NCBI GenBank assembly: GCA_963704535.1 | Contig: OY969916.1 | Coordinates: 5,828,001 to 5,892,000 of the forward strand | Length of the DNA: 64,000 bases | Direction: 5' to 3' | Origin: G963704535 sp963704535 | GTDB taxonomy: Bacteria; Chloroflexota; Chloroflexia; Chloroflexales; Roseiflexaceae | Part shown: piece by piece, positions 19,001 through 24,450 of the stretch | Layout of the letters: the number at the start of each line of letters is the position of its first letter | How positions within the stretch are numbered: position 1 is the first letter of the stretch | Position numbers and translations under genes: made by a program | The notes under the pieces: generated by a model | Databases searched by the model: none | What the model was told of the DNA's origin: nothing | Seen by the model: only the letters and a program-made list of their open reading frames with translations

Positions 19001-21470
19001 CATACACGTGCAGCAGCCGGGCCGGCGCGCTGTTTCGCAGCACCGCCCCGACCCAGCGCACATCGACCGCCTCGCCACCGAACAGCACCTGCCGCAGCGG
19101 GGCGAAGCTCCACTTGGCCGTGGCGGCCAGCTGGTTGAACAGGGCGGTGGTCAAGAACAGCGTGCTGATGCCGTGCTCGTGGATGCGCGCCGCGAAGTCC
19201 TGCGGCGCCAGGGCGACCACCTGCGGGATGCCGACGAGTTGCGCGCCGTGCAGCAGCGCCCCCCAGATCTCAAAGGTCGCGGCGTCGAAGGCCGCGTTGG
19301 AGGCCTGCGCGACGCGGTCGCCCGGCCCCAGTCGTACGTAGTCGGTGTTGAGCACCAGCCGACCAATCGCCCGATGGGTGATCGCGATGCCCTTTGGCGT
19401 CCCGGTCGAGCCGGAGGTGTACATCACATAGGCCAGGTTGTCGGCCGTCGCTCCGCACTCCAGGTCGGTCGCCTGCTCCTGGGCGATGCGCTCCCAGTCG
19501 GCATCCAGTTCGACCACGGTCGGTTGGGGTGTAGTGCTATACGCTCTTTCGTCGTCCTCTGGGGGCATATGCAATACGCCCTTACGATCTGCGGCGCTTT
19601 GTTCTTGGTCGGGTACCCTCTGGGTGGTTCTTTGTTCTTGGTTGGTGAGCAGCACGGAAACCTGGGCGTCGCTCTGCATCCAGGCCAGCCGCTCGTGCGG
19701 GTAGGTCGGGTCGAGCGGGACGTAGGCGGCGCCGGCCTTCAAGATGCCCAGCAGGGCGACGACCAAGTCGGCCGAGCGCTCCAGGCAGATACCGACCCGC
19801 GCCTCCGGCCCGACACCCAGCCGGCGCAGGTAGCGCGCAAGCTGATTCGCGCGGCGGTTCAGCTCGGCGTAGGTCAGGCGCTGGTCCTCGAAGATCACGG
19901 CCAGGTGTTCAGGCGTCCGGCGCGCCTGGTCGGCGAACAGGTCGTGGATGCAGCGGTCGCGCGGGTACTCGGCCGCCGTCGCATTCCACTCGATCAGCGC
20001 CTGGCGACGCTCGGAGGGAGTCAGCAGCGGGAGAGCGGATACTGAACAATCAGGGTCGGCGACGATGCCCTCCAGCAGCGCCGCGAAGTGGCCCGCCATC
20101 CGTGCGATCGTTGTCGCGTCGAACAGATCGGTAGAGTACTCCAGCCATCCGCGCGCGCCCGCCGGCGTCTCGGTCAGATCGAGCGTTAGGTCATACTTCG
20201 CGGTTCCATTCTCGACCTCCAGCGGCTCCAGAGTCAGCTCCGCAAGCTCCACCTCCGGCAGCGGAGCGTCCTTGAGCCCAAACATGACCTGGAACAGCGG
20301 CGGGTGGCTGGCTTCCCGCCCCGGCACGAGGGCCTCGACCAGTTGCTCGAAGGGCAGATCCTGGTGGGCATACGCTTCCAGACACACCGTACGCAGGCGA
20401 CCGAGCAGCTCGCGGAAGGTCGGCTCACCGGCCAGATCGGTACGCAGCACCAGAGTGTTGACGAAGCAGCCGATCAGCGGCTCGGTCTCGGCGCGCGTGC
20501 GACCGGCGATCGGCGAGCCGACCAGGATATCGTCCTGACCAGTGTAGCGGTACAGCAGCACCTTAAAGACCGCCAGCAAGGTCATAAACAGCGTGGCGCC
20601 GTCGCGGCGGCCGAGCGCGGTGAGCGCCTCGGTCAGCGGGCGGGGGAGGTGCAGCGGGTGGCGCGCGCCGTGGAAGGTCGGGCGCGGCGGGCGCGGGCGG
20701 TCGGCGGGCAGCTCCAGTATCGGCGGGGCGCCGGCGAGCCGCTGGCGCCAGTAGGCGAGCTGCGCCTCGCGCCGGGCCTCGGTGAGCCACTGGCGCTGCC
20801 AGACCGCGAAATCGGCGTACTGGATCGGGGGAGCGGATAGGGGAGCGGATTGCCCTTCGGGCGGAGCGGATAGAGCGGATAGGGGAGCGGATAGGGCGGT
20901 GTAGCCGGCGGCCAGCTCGCACACCAGCACCCCCAGCGACCAGCCGTCGGCGATGATATGGTGCATCACGAGCAGTAGCAGGTGATCCTGCGCCGCGAGC
21001 CGCACGAGCAGCGCGCGCACCAGCGGCCCCTGACCAAGGTCGAAGGGGAGCTGGGCGGCGGCGCGGAGCTGGGCGGCGGCGTGCTCAAGGCGCTCGCCGG
21101 CGGGCAGCCCGCGCAGATCCAGCACCGGCAGCGGCAGGCACCCGATTCCCGCTGCCCCACCAGCCGGATGGATGACCTGCATCGGCTGGCCGGCGATGGT
21201 CACAAAGGTGGTGCGCAGCGCCTCGTGGCGCCCGACGATCTGCTGGAGGGCGCGCCGCAGGGCAGAGACATGCAGCGGGCCGGTCAGGCGCAGCCCCGCA
21301 GGGAGTGTGTAGGCGGGCGAGCCGGCGGCCCACTGTTCGAGAAACCACAGGCGCTGCTGCGCGAACGAGAGCGGAAAAGCGTTGAACGACATGTTCTGCT
21401 GCATCGCTTGCAGCAACAGCGCGCGCTTTTCCGGCGACAGATCCTCCAGCCGTTTCGATAGATCGTTCAT
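13032..21470 (-). CDS. Nonribosomal peptide synthetase, C-A(Ile-like)-T-C-A(atypical)-T-C
   Basis: This is the first NRPS of the minus-strand series. A short docking-like leader with LSPEKRALLLQ precedes C (VMHHIIADGWS), A (YTSGSTGTPKG, about residue 685), T (VGGNSLLATR, about 1122), C (IHHIAADGWS), A (about 1812), T (LGGHSLVATR, about 2250) and a terminal C (MHHIVADGWS). A1 pocket residues read D-A-F-F-L-G-V-T-F, typical of Ile/Val. A2 reads C-V-Q-Y-I-A-Q-V-V: the layout of a Pro-type pocket (QEIF, YLPFAAL, YGASETHVV) but with Cys instead of the Asp that holds the amino group. Helical C-terminal residues may dock to the next protein, whose start overlaps by 17 nt. The ATG at 21470 is chosen; a GTG at 21479 in the same frame is the alternative. 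Six A-domain loops carry in-frame repeats. Confidence 0.95.
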   Translation of the reverse strand: MNDLSKRLEDLSPEKRALLLQAMQQNMSFNAFPLSFAQQRLWFLEQWAAGSPAYTLPAGLRLTGPLHVSALRRALQQIVGRHEALRTTFVTIAGQPMQVIHPAGGAAGIGCLPLPVLDLRGLPAGERLEHAAAQLRAAAQLPFDLGQGPLVRALLVRLAAQDHLLLLVMHHIIADGWSLGVLVCELAAGYTALSAPLSALSAPPEGQSAPLSAPPIQYADFAVWQRQWLTEARREAQLAYWRQRLAGAPPILELPADRPRPPRPTFHGARHPLHLPRPLTEALTALGRRDGATLFMTLLAVFKVLLYRYTGQDDILVGSPIAGRTRAETEPLIGCFVNTLVLRTDLAGEPTFRELLGRLRTVCLEAYAHQDLPFEQLVEALVPGREASHPPLFQVMFGLKDAPLPEVELAELTLEPLEVENGTAKYDLTLDLTETPAGARGWLEYSTDLFDATTIARMAGHFAALLEGIVADPDCSVSALPLLTPSERRQALIEWNATAAEYPRDRCIHDLFADQARRTPEHLAVIFEDQRLTYAELNRRANQLARYLRRLGVGPEARVGICLERSADLVVALLGILKAGAAYVPLDPTYPHERLAWMQSDAQVSVLLTNQEQRTTQRVPDQEQSAADRKGVLHMPPEDDERAYSTTPQPTVVELDADWERIAQEQATDLECGATADNLAYVMYTSGSTGTPKGIAITHRAIGRLVLNTDYVRLGPGDRVAQASNAAFDAATFEIWGALLHGAQLVGIPQVVALAPQDFAARIHEHGISTLFLTTALFNQLAATAKWSFAPLRQVLFGGEAVDVRWVGAVLRNSAPARLLHVYGPTECTTFASWYLVREVPERAATLPIGRPIANTQLYILDRRMEPVPVGVAGELYIGGDGLARGYLDRPDLTAERFVPCPWSVISSQLQRTTDNGQRTTDNRLYRTGDLCRYRSDGNIEFLGRLDGQVKLRGFRIELDEIASALRQHPDVRDVVVVAREDRLGEKRLVAYVVANQEQRTKPVLSEVEGNKEQSSEKEASQFSILNSQFSGELRQFLRERLPDYMVPAAFVLLDALPLTSNGKLDRRALPEPEAAGSALDGDFVAPRTPVEELIADSWADMLGQERVGAHDNFFEVGGNSLLATRIIARVRETFGIDVPLRCLFESPTVAGLAEQVELARRAGQRPQAPPLLPIARGQPLPLSFAQQRLWFLDQLAPGNPFYNIPSPIRLSGALDVDALGRGLNEIVRRHEALRTTFAEVDGQPVQVVGAYGNTPIHTPLPLRDLATLPLAEREAEVRRLALEEAQRPFDLVRGPLLRAALLRLDHDEHVLLLSIHHIAADGWSLGVLLRELSALYTAFHTGQTTPLSALPIQYADFAHWQRRWLESTDDQGRSPLRQQLAYWREQLAGISTLELPADHPRPAVESFRGANLPVALSPRLTEALKALGRREGATLFMTLLAGWQALLSRYSGQADIAVGSPIANRTHAELEGLIGFFANTLVLRTSLRGNPQFRQLLQRVRDVTLAAYEHQDIPFEKLVEELQPQRDMSRHPLFQVMFVLQNAPVPAMRLADVMLTPLLNAESGFTKFDLTFFMWEEADSLKGRLEYNRDLFEATTVARMLAHFETLLEGITMNPTCRVSALPLLSDVERRQILVEWNATGYSGAPARCVHHLFEEQAARTPGAVAVVGGDQRLTYDALNRRANRLAHHLQQLGVGPEALVGICMERSPELVVALLATLKAGGAAVALDQTYPPDRLAFMIADARMRVLLTQRGIGDWRSEIERLTQSPISNLQSLTVIYLDDDLDALDGQSDANPVGAATPDNLVYAMYTSGSTGTPKGIGVSHRAFFNLLDWQNAHPLLARPAATIQFATFGFCVSYQEIFTTLCAGQAIFMISEALRKDFERLVDFLDQQAIERLYLPFAALKHLAEVCDGRKQRPARLREVITAGEQLQITGPLARLFGGCDDCSLHNQYGASETHVVTSFVLRGDPAAWPAIPPIGRPIANTQIYILDASLQPVPPGVLGEVYVGGANLARGYLNDAALTAERFVPNPFAENKEQRTKNKEPRTENREPFSPAVGGRWSVVGGRLYKTGDLARYRSDGNIEYLGRIDGQVKIRGFRIELGEVETVLRQHPGLADVAVVADEQVGRGRYLVAYVVVGDWRLEIGDSDRDNLQSLISNLPQELRQFLKTRLPEYMVPSAFVPVELLPLNANGKLDRQALPALDPGLLAERGLFVAPRTPAEELLAGVWAAVLGLEQVGVHDNFFDLGGHSLVATRLITRVREAFALELPLRSLFEAPTVAEMAARVEEARRAARGMRAPPLAPARREGLLPLSFAQQRLWFIDQLDPGSAAYVFPAAVRLAGALDAGALQRGLEEVVRRHEVLRTTFASIEGRPHQVIGPARAVAVPVHDLAAWPVAEREAEALRLVREEARRPFDLAQGPLLRAALLWLGDQEHVLMLTMHHIVADGWSAGVLIRDLTVLYNAFASNRPVHLPDLAVQYVDFAVWQRAWLQGAGEHGGAGEHGGSPLHDQLAYWRGQLADLPALELPTDRPRPVVQTFHGATRFFTLPKPLINSLKVLSRREGATLFMTLLAAFKVVLRYAARQDEIVVGTDVAGRTQAATEDLIGFFVNQLVLRTDLSGDPAFGELLRRVREMALAAYAHQDVPFELLVAELAPQRDPGRNPLFQVMFILENAPMPSVELPGLSVAPIEIDNGTVHFDLILILKETPEGLRCALQYNTDLFESTTAERIAEHLTTALSAVAAQPDVTLSALEALLAEAERRRQALEEEQLAAASLQKLKNTRRRLEQHGVHTPAVLPHRGPDDRQH
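14981..15050. repeat. In-frame repeat GGAGATT, atypical A-domain loop 3
   Basis: GGAGATT/AGAGATT units and their inverse encode LEIGDW and NLQSLIS between VAYVV and LPEYMVP. Confidence 0.85.
15258..15366. repeat. In-frame repeats CCGACCA, GGTTCTC and TTCTTTG, atypical A-domain loop 2
   Basis: Three runs of 7-bp units encode VVGGRWS, ENREPRT and KNKEQRT. They lie between ERFVPNPF and LYKTGD. Confidence 0.85.
16141..16210. repeat. In-frame repeat GAGATTG, atypical A-domain loop 1
   Basis: A GAGATTG run and its inverse AATCTCC sit between VLLTQ and VIYLDDD, encoding GDWRSEIE and SPISNLQS. Confidence 0.85.
17688..17728. repeat. In-frame palindrome TAGGGGCGTAT/ATACGCCCCTA
   Basis: An inverted repeat within the second C domain of this NRPS encodes GAYGNTPIHTPLPL. 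It is a longer relative of the GGGCGTATGCAATACGCCC palindrome seen elsewhere. Confidence 0.75.
18380..18485. repeat. In-frame repeats in Ile-like A-domain loop 3, with a nested 24-bp element
   Basis: GAGAATT and TTCTTTG runs are interrupted by CCCTTCGACTTCGCTCAGGA (encoding PVLSEVEG), another dispersed repeat. It appears to have inserted into the TTCTTTG run. Confidence 0.8.
18703..18775. repeat. In-frame repeat GTTGTCC, Ile-like A-domain loop 2
   Basis: A TTGTCCG run and its inverted copy lie between RFVPCPW and LYRTGD. They encode SSQLQRTTDNG. Confidence 0.85.
19520..19650. repeat. Composite in-frame repeats, Ile-like A-domain loop 1
   Basis: The CATATGCAATACGCCC palindrome (RKGVLHMPP) and decayed TTCTTTG/TTCTTGG units lie between VLLT and VVELDADW. 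Confidence 0.8.
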
Positions 21471-21479
21471 GGATCCCAC

Positions 21480-21953
21480 TCTCTGTGATCACGCACGTTC
21501 ATTCACGTGTCCGAGCTGGCACGAACCTGGCGCCAGGGCCAGTACGTTCGGCGGAAGAGCGCTGAACGGCGAGGAGCTTGGATGAGCGACGAAATTGGGT
21601 ATCCGCGAATGACCCGTTGAGCGATTAAAAATGTTCAACCCAAAGCGATAGCAGGTGCTCAGTTTCTTACACTGGGAACAGGTATCTTGTATCACACAGG
21701 GCGCTTCCGGCCAACGCTACGTCTGACAGTTTTGCCCTACCATCCGCGACATATATCCCTGTCGTAACCGGCAAGCCTCTTGACAAGTTCCGTTGTCAGT
21801 GGTCTGTTGTCAGTTGCGTCACAAGTGACAACGGACCACTGAGAAACTGTTTGAAAAGGGCATTGTCTCACCTAGGATCCGTAGTGGGAAAGGGATTCTT
21901 GAGGGGCGGCCCCCTCAAACTCCCCCTTTCAAACAGTTTCTGACAACGGACAA
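21480..21953. other. Leader/intergenic region upstream of the first NRPS gene
   Basis: No gene is seen. It probably holds the NRPS promoter, as both flanking genes are on the minus strand. A GTTGTCA repeat (about 21791-21840) is interrupted by a complete 100-bp family A element. Repeat sequence continues beyond it (TGACAACGGACAAC), so the element inserted into an older repeat. Confidence 0.6.
21842..21941. repeat. Complete 100-bp MITE-like element, family A (copy 2)
   Basis: Terminal inverted repeats AGAAACTGTTTGAAA and TTTCAAACAGTTTCT flank an internal GGATTCTTGAGGGG / CCCCTCAAACTCC hairpin. It contains no reading frame. Confidence 0.85.
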
Positions 21954-22643
21954 CTACTCACTGAAGTAGGTCCAGCGCCGGCGCACGACCCAGGCGATCG
22001 CCTCACCCCGCCGCTGCACCCCAAGCTTGTCGTAGATGTTTCGCAGGTGATAGCGGACGGTTCGCTCGCTGATCCCCAGCAGCTCGCCGATCTCCTGATT
22101 CTCTTGCCCCTCGCCCAGCAGGCGCAAGACCTCGATCTCGCGCGCGCTCAACGCCGCCGTCCCCGCCCTGGCCGAGTCGCGCACGGTGTGATCGACCACG
22201 CCACTCATGACCGCCGCGCTCAACCGGGTCTCGCCGCGCACCAGCGCCCGCACGGCGGCTGAGAGCGCGGCGGGGTCCTCATCCTTCAGCAAATAGCCTT
22301 TGGCGCCGGCCTTGAGCAGCGCCAGGGCCAGATCGAGATCGCCATAGGCGGTCAGGATCAGCGTGCGCGGCGCGCCCGGCAAACTCGCCATACGCCGCAG
22401 CACATCCACTGCCCGCGTCCCAGGCATATTGACATCCAGCACCAGTACATCCGGCGCGAGCGACTGCACCAGATCGAGTGCTTCATCGCCATTCACTGCC
22501 TGGCCGCAGACCTCGATGTCCGCATGACGCGACAGCTCGGTGGCGACCCCGACGCGCACGACCGGGTGATCGTCGGCGATGACCACGCGGATCGTGGCGG
22601 GTGGAGCGGCTTGCGCCTCAAAAGATGGTGGATGGCCGATCAT
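21954..22643 (-). CDS. NarL/FixJ-type response regulator
   Basis: A 229-residue regulator with an N-terminal receiver (VVIADDHPVV acidic pocket, phospho-acceptor Asp in VLVLDVNMPG, Lys in YLLKDED). A LuxR-type helix-turn-helix follows (LSAREIEVLRLL, SERTVRYHLRNIYDKL). It overlaps the corrected end of the histidine kinase gene by 26 nt, so the two are a cognate pair. It lies directly upstream of the first NRPS gene on the same strand and is a strong candidate for controlling it. The ATG at 22643 has GTGAGG seven bases upstream. Confidence 0.95.
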   Translation of the reverse strand: MIGHPPSFEAQAAPPATIRVVIADDHPVVRVGVATELSRHADIEVCGQAVNGDEALDLVQSLAPDVLVLDVNMPGTRAVDVLRRMASLPGAPRTLILTAYGDLDLALALLKAGAKGYLLKDEDPAALSAAVRALVRGETRLSAAVMSGVVDHTVRDSARAGTAALSAREIEVLRLLGEGQENQEIGELLGISERTVRYHLRNIYDKLGVQRRGEAIAWVVRRRWTYFSE

Positions 22644-23347
22644 GGGCTACCTCACTATTTCCGTGTAAGGATGCATCCTGGAGCGGTAGCGGCACCCATG
22701 CCCGGATGCTGGTGCCGTCGCCGGGCACCAATTCAACCTCTGAGCATGCCGTCGACCAGGTCCAGCCGCTCGTGCAGCCCCACCAACCCGAAGTGCTGAT
22801 CGTGCAGCAGGCGGCTCAGACGCTCTGGGACCTGAAAGCCCTTGCCGTCGTCCTGCACCGTGAGGCAGACCAACTCCTGCCGGAGCACCATGTGAACATT
22901 GACCAGGCGGGCGGCGGCGTGCTTCCGCACATTGATGAGCGCCTCCTGGAGCACGCGAAAGACGCACAGCGCGATCTCCTCGGGCAGTTGCTGTTCCGCA
23001 TCCCCGTCGATCCGCAGAGCGATCTGGAATGGCACGCTGCGCTCCAGCATCCGCACATGCGAGCGTACCGCCACGGCCAGCCCTAGGATGTCGAGCGCCG
23101 GCGGGCGCAGATCGGCGCAGATGCAGCGCAGCGCGTCGATCGTCTGCCGGATGCTGGTCTGGAGCCCTGTGATCTGGTCGTCGATGTCGCGCCGCACCGG
23201 GGCACGCATATCCGATAGTTGGTAGTTCAGCCCGACCAACGCCTGAATGATCTGATCATGGAGTTCGCGGGCAACCTGCTTGCGCTCTTCCTCGCGGGCC
23301 TGGAGCGTCCGGTGGTGCAAATGCTCACGCTCAAATCTCAATATCAT
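22618..23347 (-). CDS. NarX-type cytosolic sensor histidine kinase (apparent frameshift near its end)
   Basis: A short soluble kinase, 242 residues if repaired. The dimerisation/H-box reads EEERKQVARELHDQ (HisKA_3 type), the N-box VLQEALINVRKHA, and the G-box DDGKGF. No transmembrane segment is present, so it must sense a cytoplasmic signal or a partner. As read, it stops early after FGLVGLHERLDLVDGML. Removing one G (plus-strand CC at 22737-22738) restores RVELVPGDGTSIRAWVP, the usual kinase end, and joins it to the regulator gene. The start ATG at 23347 has AAGGAG six bases before it. A small peptide gene ends five bases upstream. Confidence 0.85.
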
Positions 23348-23351
23348 ATGC

Positions 23352-23657
23352 TCACTCCTTTTTGGCGGCGTGGCCAATCGGCGCGGCTTTCTCCTGCTGG
23401 ACCCTCGCATAGAGACGCGCGGCGAAGTCGTGGATGTCGGTAGCGCCGGAGATCGAGGCAGCCAGCGCACACTCGTCGAACGAAAGCTGAAGCGCGGACG
23501 CCGCATGCTCCAGCGCAGTCGCCGGATCGGCAAGGAGTTCGATGGTCAGGTCGGGATCAGCCAGCGCGGCGCAGACCAACCGCTCCAAGCCAGGGTAGGT
23601 TTGTGCCGACGGTGAGAATTGCTGCATCCTGCTGAAGTTCAGTCCATGCACATCCAT
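23352..23657 (-). CDS. Os1348-like (NHLP-clan) small protein
   Basis: This 101-residue protein has the core LERLVCAALADPDLTIELL, then ADPATALEHAASALQLS and a FAARLYARV tail. It resembles the Os1348 family of nitrile-hydratase-like leader proteins common in Chloroflexota, which often stand alone or beside regulators rather than beside RiPP enzymes. The family call is by pattern only. It is followed after five bases by the histidine kinase gene, so it may be that kinase's sensing partner (inference). No modification enzyme is nearby. Confidence 0.65.
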   Translation of the reverse strand: MDVHGLNFSRMQQFSPSAQTYPGLERLVCAALADPDLTIELLADPATALEHAASALQLSFDECALAASISGATDIHDFAARLYARVQQEKAAPIGHAAKKE

Positions 23658-23717
23658 AGATCTTCACCGCTCTTCGTTACCGAGTCGGCGGCCCCAAACC
23701 TGGTATGAACTTAGCAC

Positions 23718-23782
23718 GTGGTGGAAAGGGGGTCTTGAGGGGGATTGCCCCTCAAACTCCCCCTTTTCAGACGGTCTCTTAG
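23718..23782. repeat. Hairpin element, family A (copy 3)
   Basis: GGTCTTGAGGGG...CCCCTCAAACTCC with CAGACGGTCTCTTA at one end. It lies between the two small peptide genes. Confidence 0.75.
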
Positions 23783-23801
23783 AACTGAGCACCACATCGG
23801 C

Positions 23802-23975
23802 CTACGCCGGTGCTGAAAGCTGGCAGTGGGTGTGATCCCCGCAGCCGGCGACCGAGTGCCCGGCGCCCTGCTGGTAGGAGACCGCCGTAACCATGCCGCC
23901 GAGCAGCAATACCAGAGCAACCTCCACCGTAACGACCCAGCGAGCCACCCGCTTGACTGTCAGGTTGTGATACAT
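23802..23975 (-). CDS. 57-residue membrane peptide with Cys/His tail
   Basis: The peptide begins MYHNLTVKRVARWVV, continues with a hydrophobic span VALVLLLGGMVTAV, and ends in a tail with two Cys and three His (GAGHSVAGCGDHTHCQLS). The ribosome site AAGGAGG is well placed seven bases before the ATG, which supports a real gene. Function is unknown. It could be a secreted or membrane-held signal or a metal-binding peptide. It is upstream of the Os1348-like/kinase/regulator set on the same strand. Confidence 0.6.
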   Translation of the reverse strand: MYHNLTVKRVARWVVTVEVALVLLLGGMVTAVSYQQGAGHSVAGCGDHTHCQLSAPA

Positions 23976-24026
23976 CGTGGTTCCTCCTTCTTTTACCTTC
24001 TTACCCGCAGCTCACTATTGGGGCCT

Positions 24027-24150
24027 AAGGCATGTTTCAAAAGCGGGCCGTTCTACTTTACAATGTGGGTGGGGGAGACTGAGGGGGCTACCCCCTCAAA
24101 CCCCCTTTTCCCACAGTGCAAACTGTAAAGTCACTTTGAAACATGCCTAA
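24027..24150. repeat. MITE-like element with AGGCATGTTTCAAA termini
   Basis: A variant of family A: terminal repeats AGGCATGTTTCAAA / TTTGAAACATGCCT enclose CTTTACA...TGTAAAG and a CTGAGGGGG...CCCCCTCAA core. Confidence 0.85.
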
Positions 24151-24266
24151 GACAAGGTTTCGGGTAGCGCCGTTCCACTTTAGAATGTGAGTGGGGGAGA
24201 CTGAGGGGGCTGCCCCCCTCAAACCCCCTTTTTTCCAGAACTCTCATGCACCGAAGAACCTTGTCT
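24150..24266. repeat. MITE-like element with AGACAAGGTT termini
   Basis: It abuts the previous element. Termini AGACAAGGTT / AACCTTGTCT enclose the CTGAGGGGG...CCCCCTCAA core. The same termini occur in the copy at 43373-43489. Confidence 0.85.
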
Positions 24267-24385
24267 AAGACCAGGATACACAATGCCGGTGAGCGCTCGA
24301 TCAGTTCTCGATCAGCCGCAATGCGGCGCCGATCAACTGGCGCGGCAGACTCGATGAGAGGGCCGGCAACGTGCAAGGATCGTGA

Positions 24386-24450
24386 CGTGGTGGGAAGGGG
24401 GTTCTTGAGGGGGCTGCCCCCTCAAACTCCCCCTTTTCAGACAGCCTCTT
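24386..24450. repeat. Hairpin element, family A (copy 6)
   Basis: GGTTCTTGAGGGGG/CCCCCTCAAACTCC overlaps the 3' end of the regulator gene (stop at 24449) and probably serves as its terminator. Confidence 0.75.

Noticed and set aside
23352..23975. RiPP biosynthetic cluster
   Set aside because: Small peptides are present but no modifying enzyme, protease or dedicated exporter is nearby; a regulatory role fits better.
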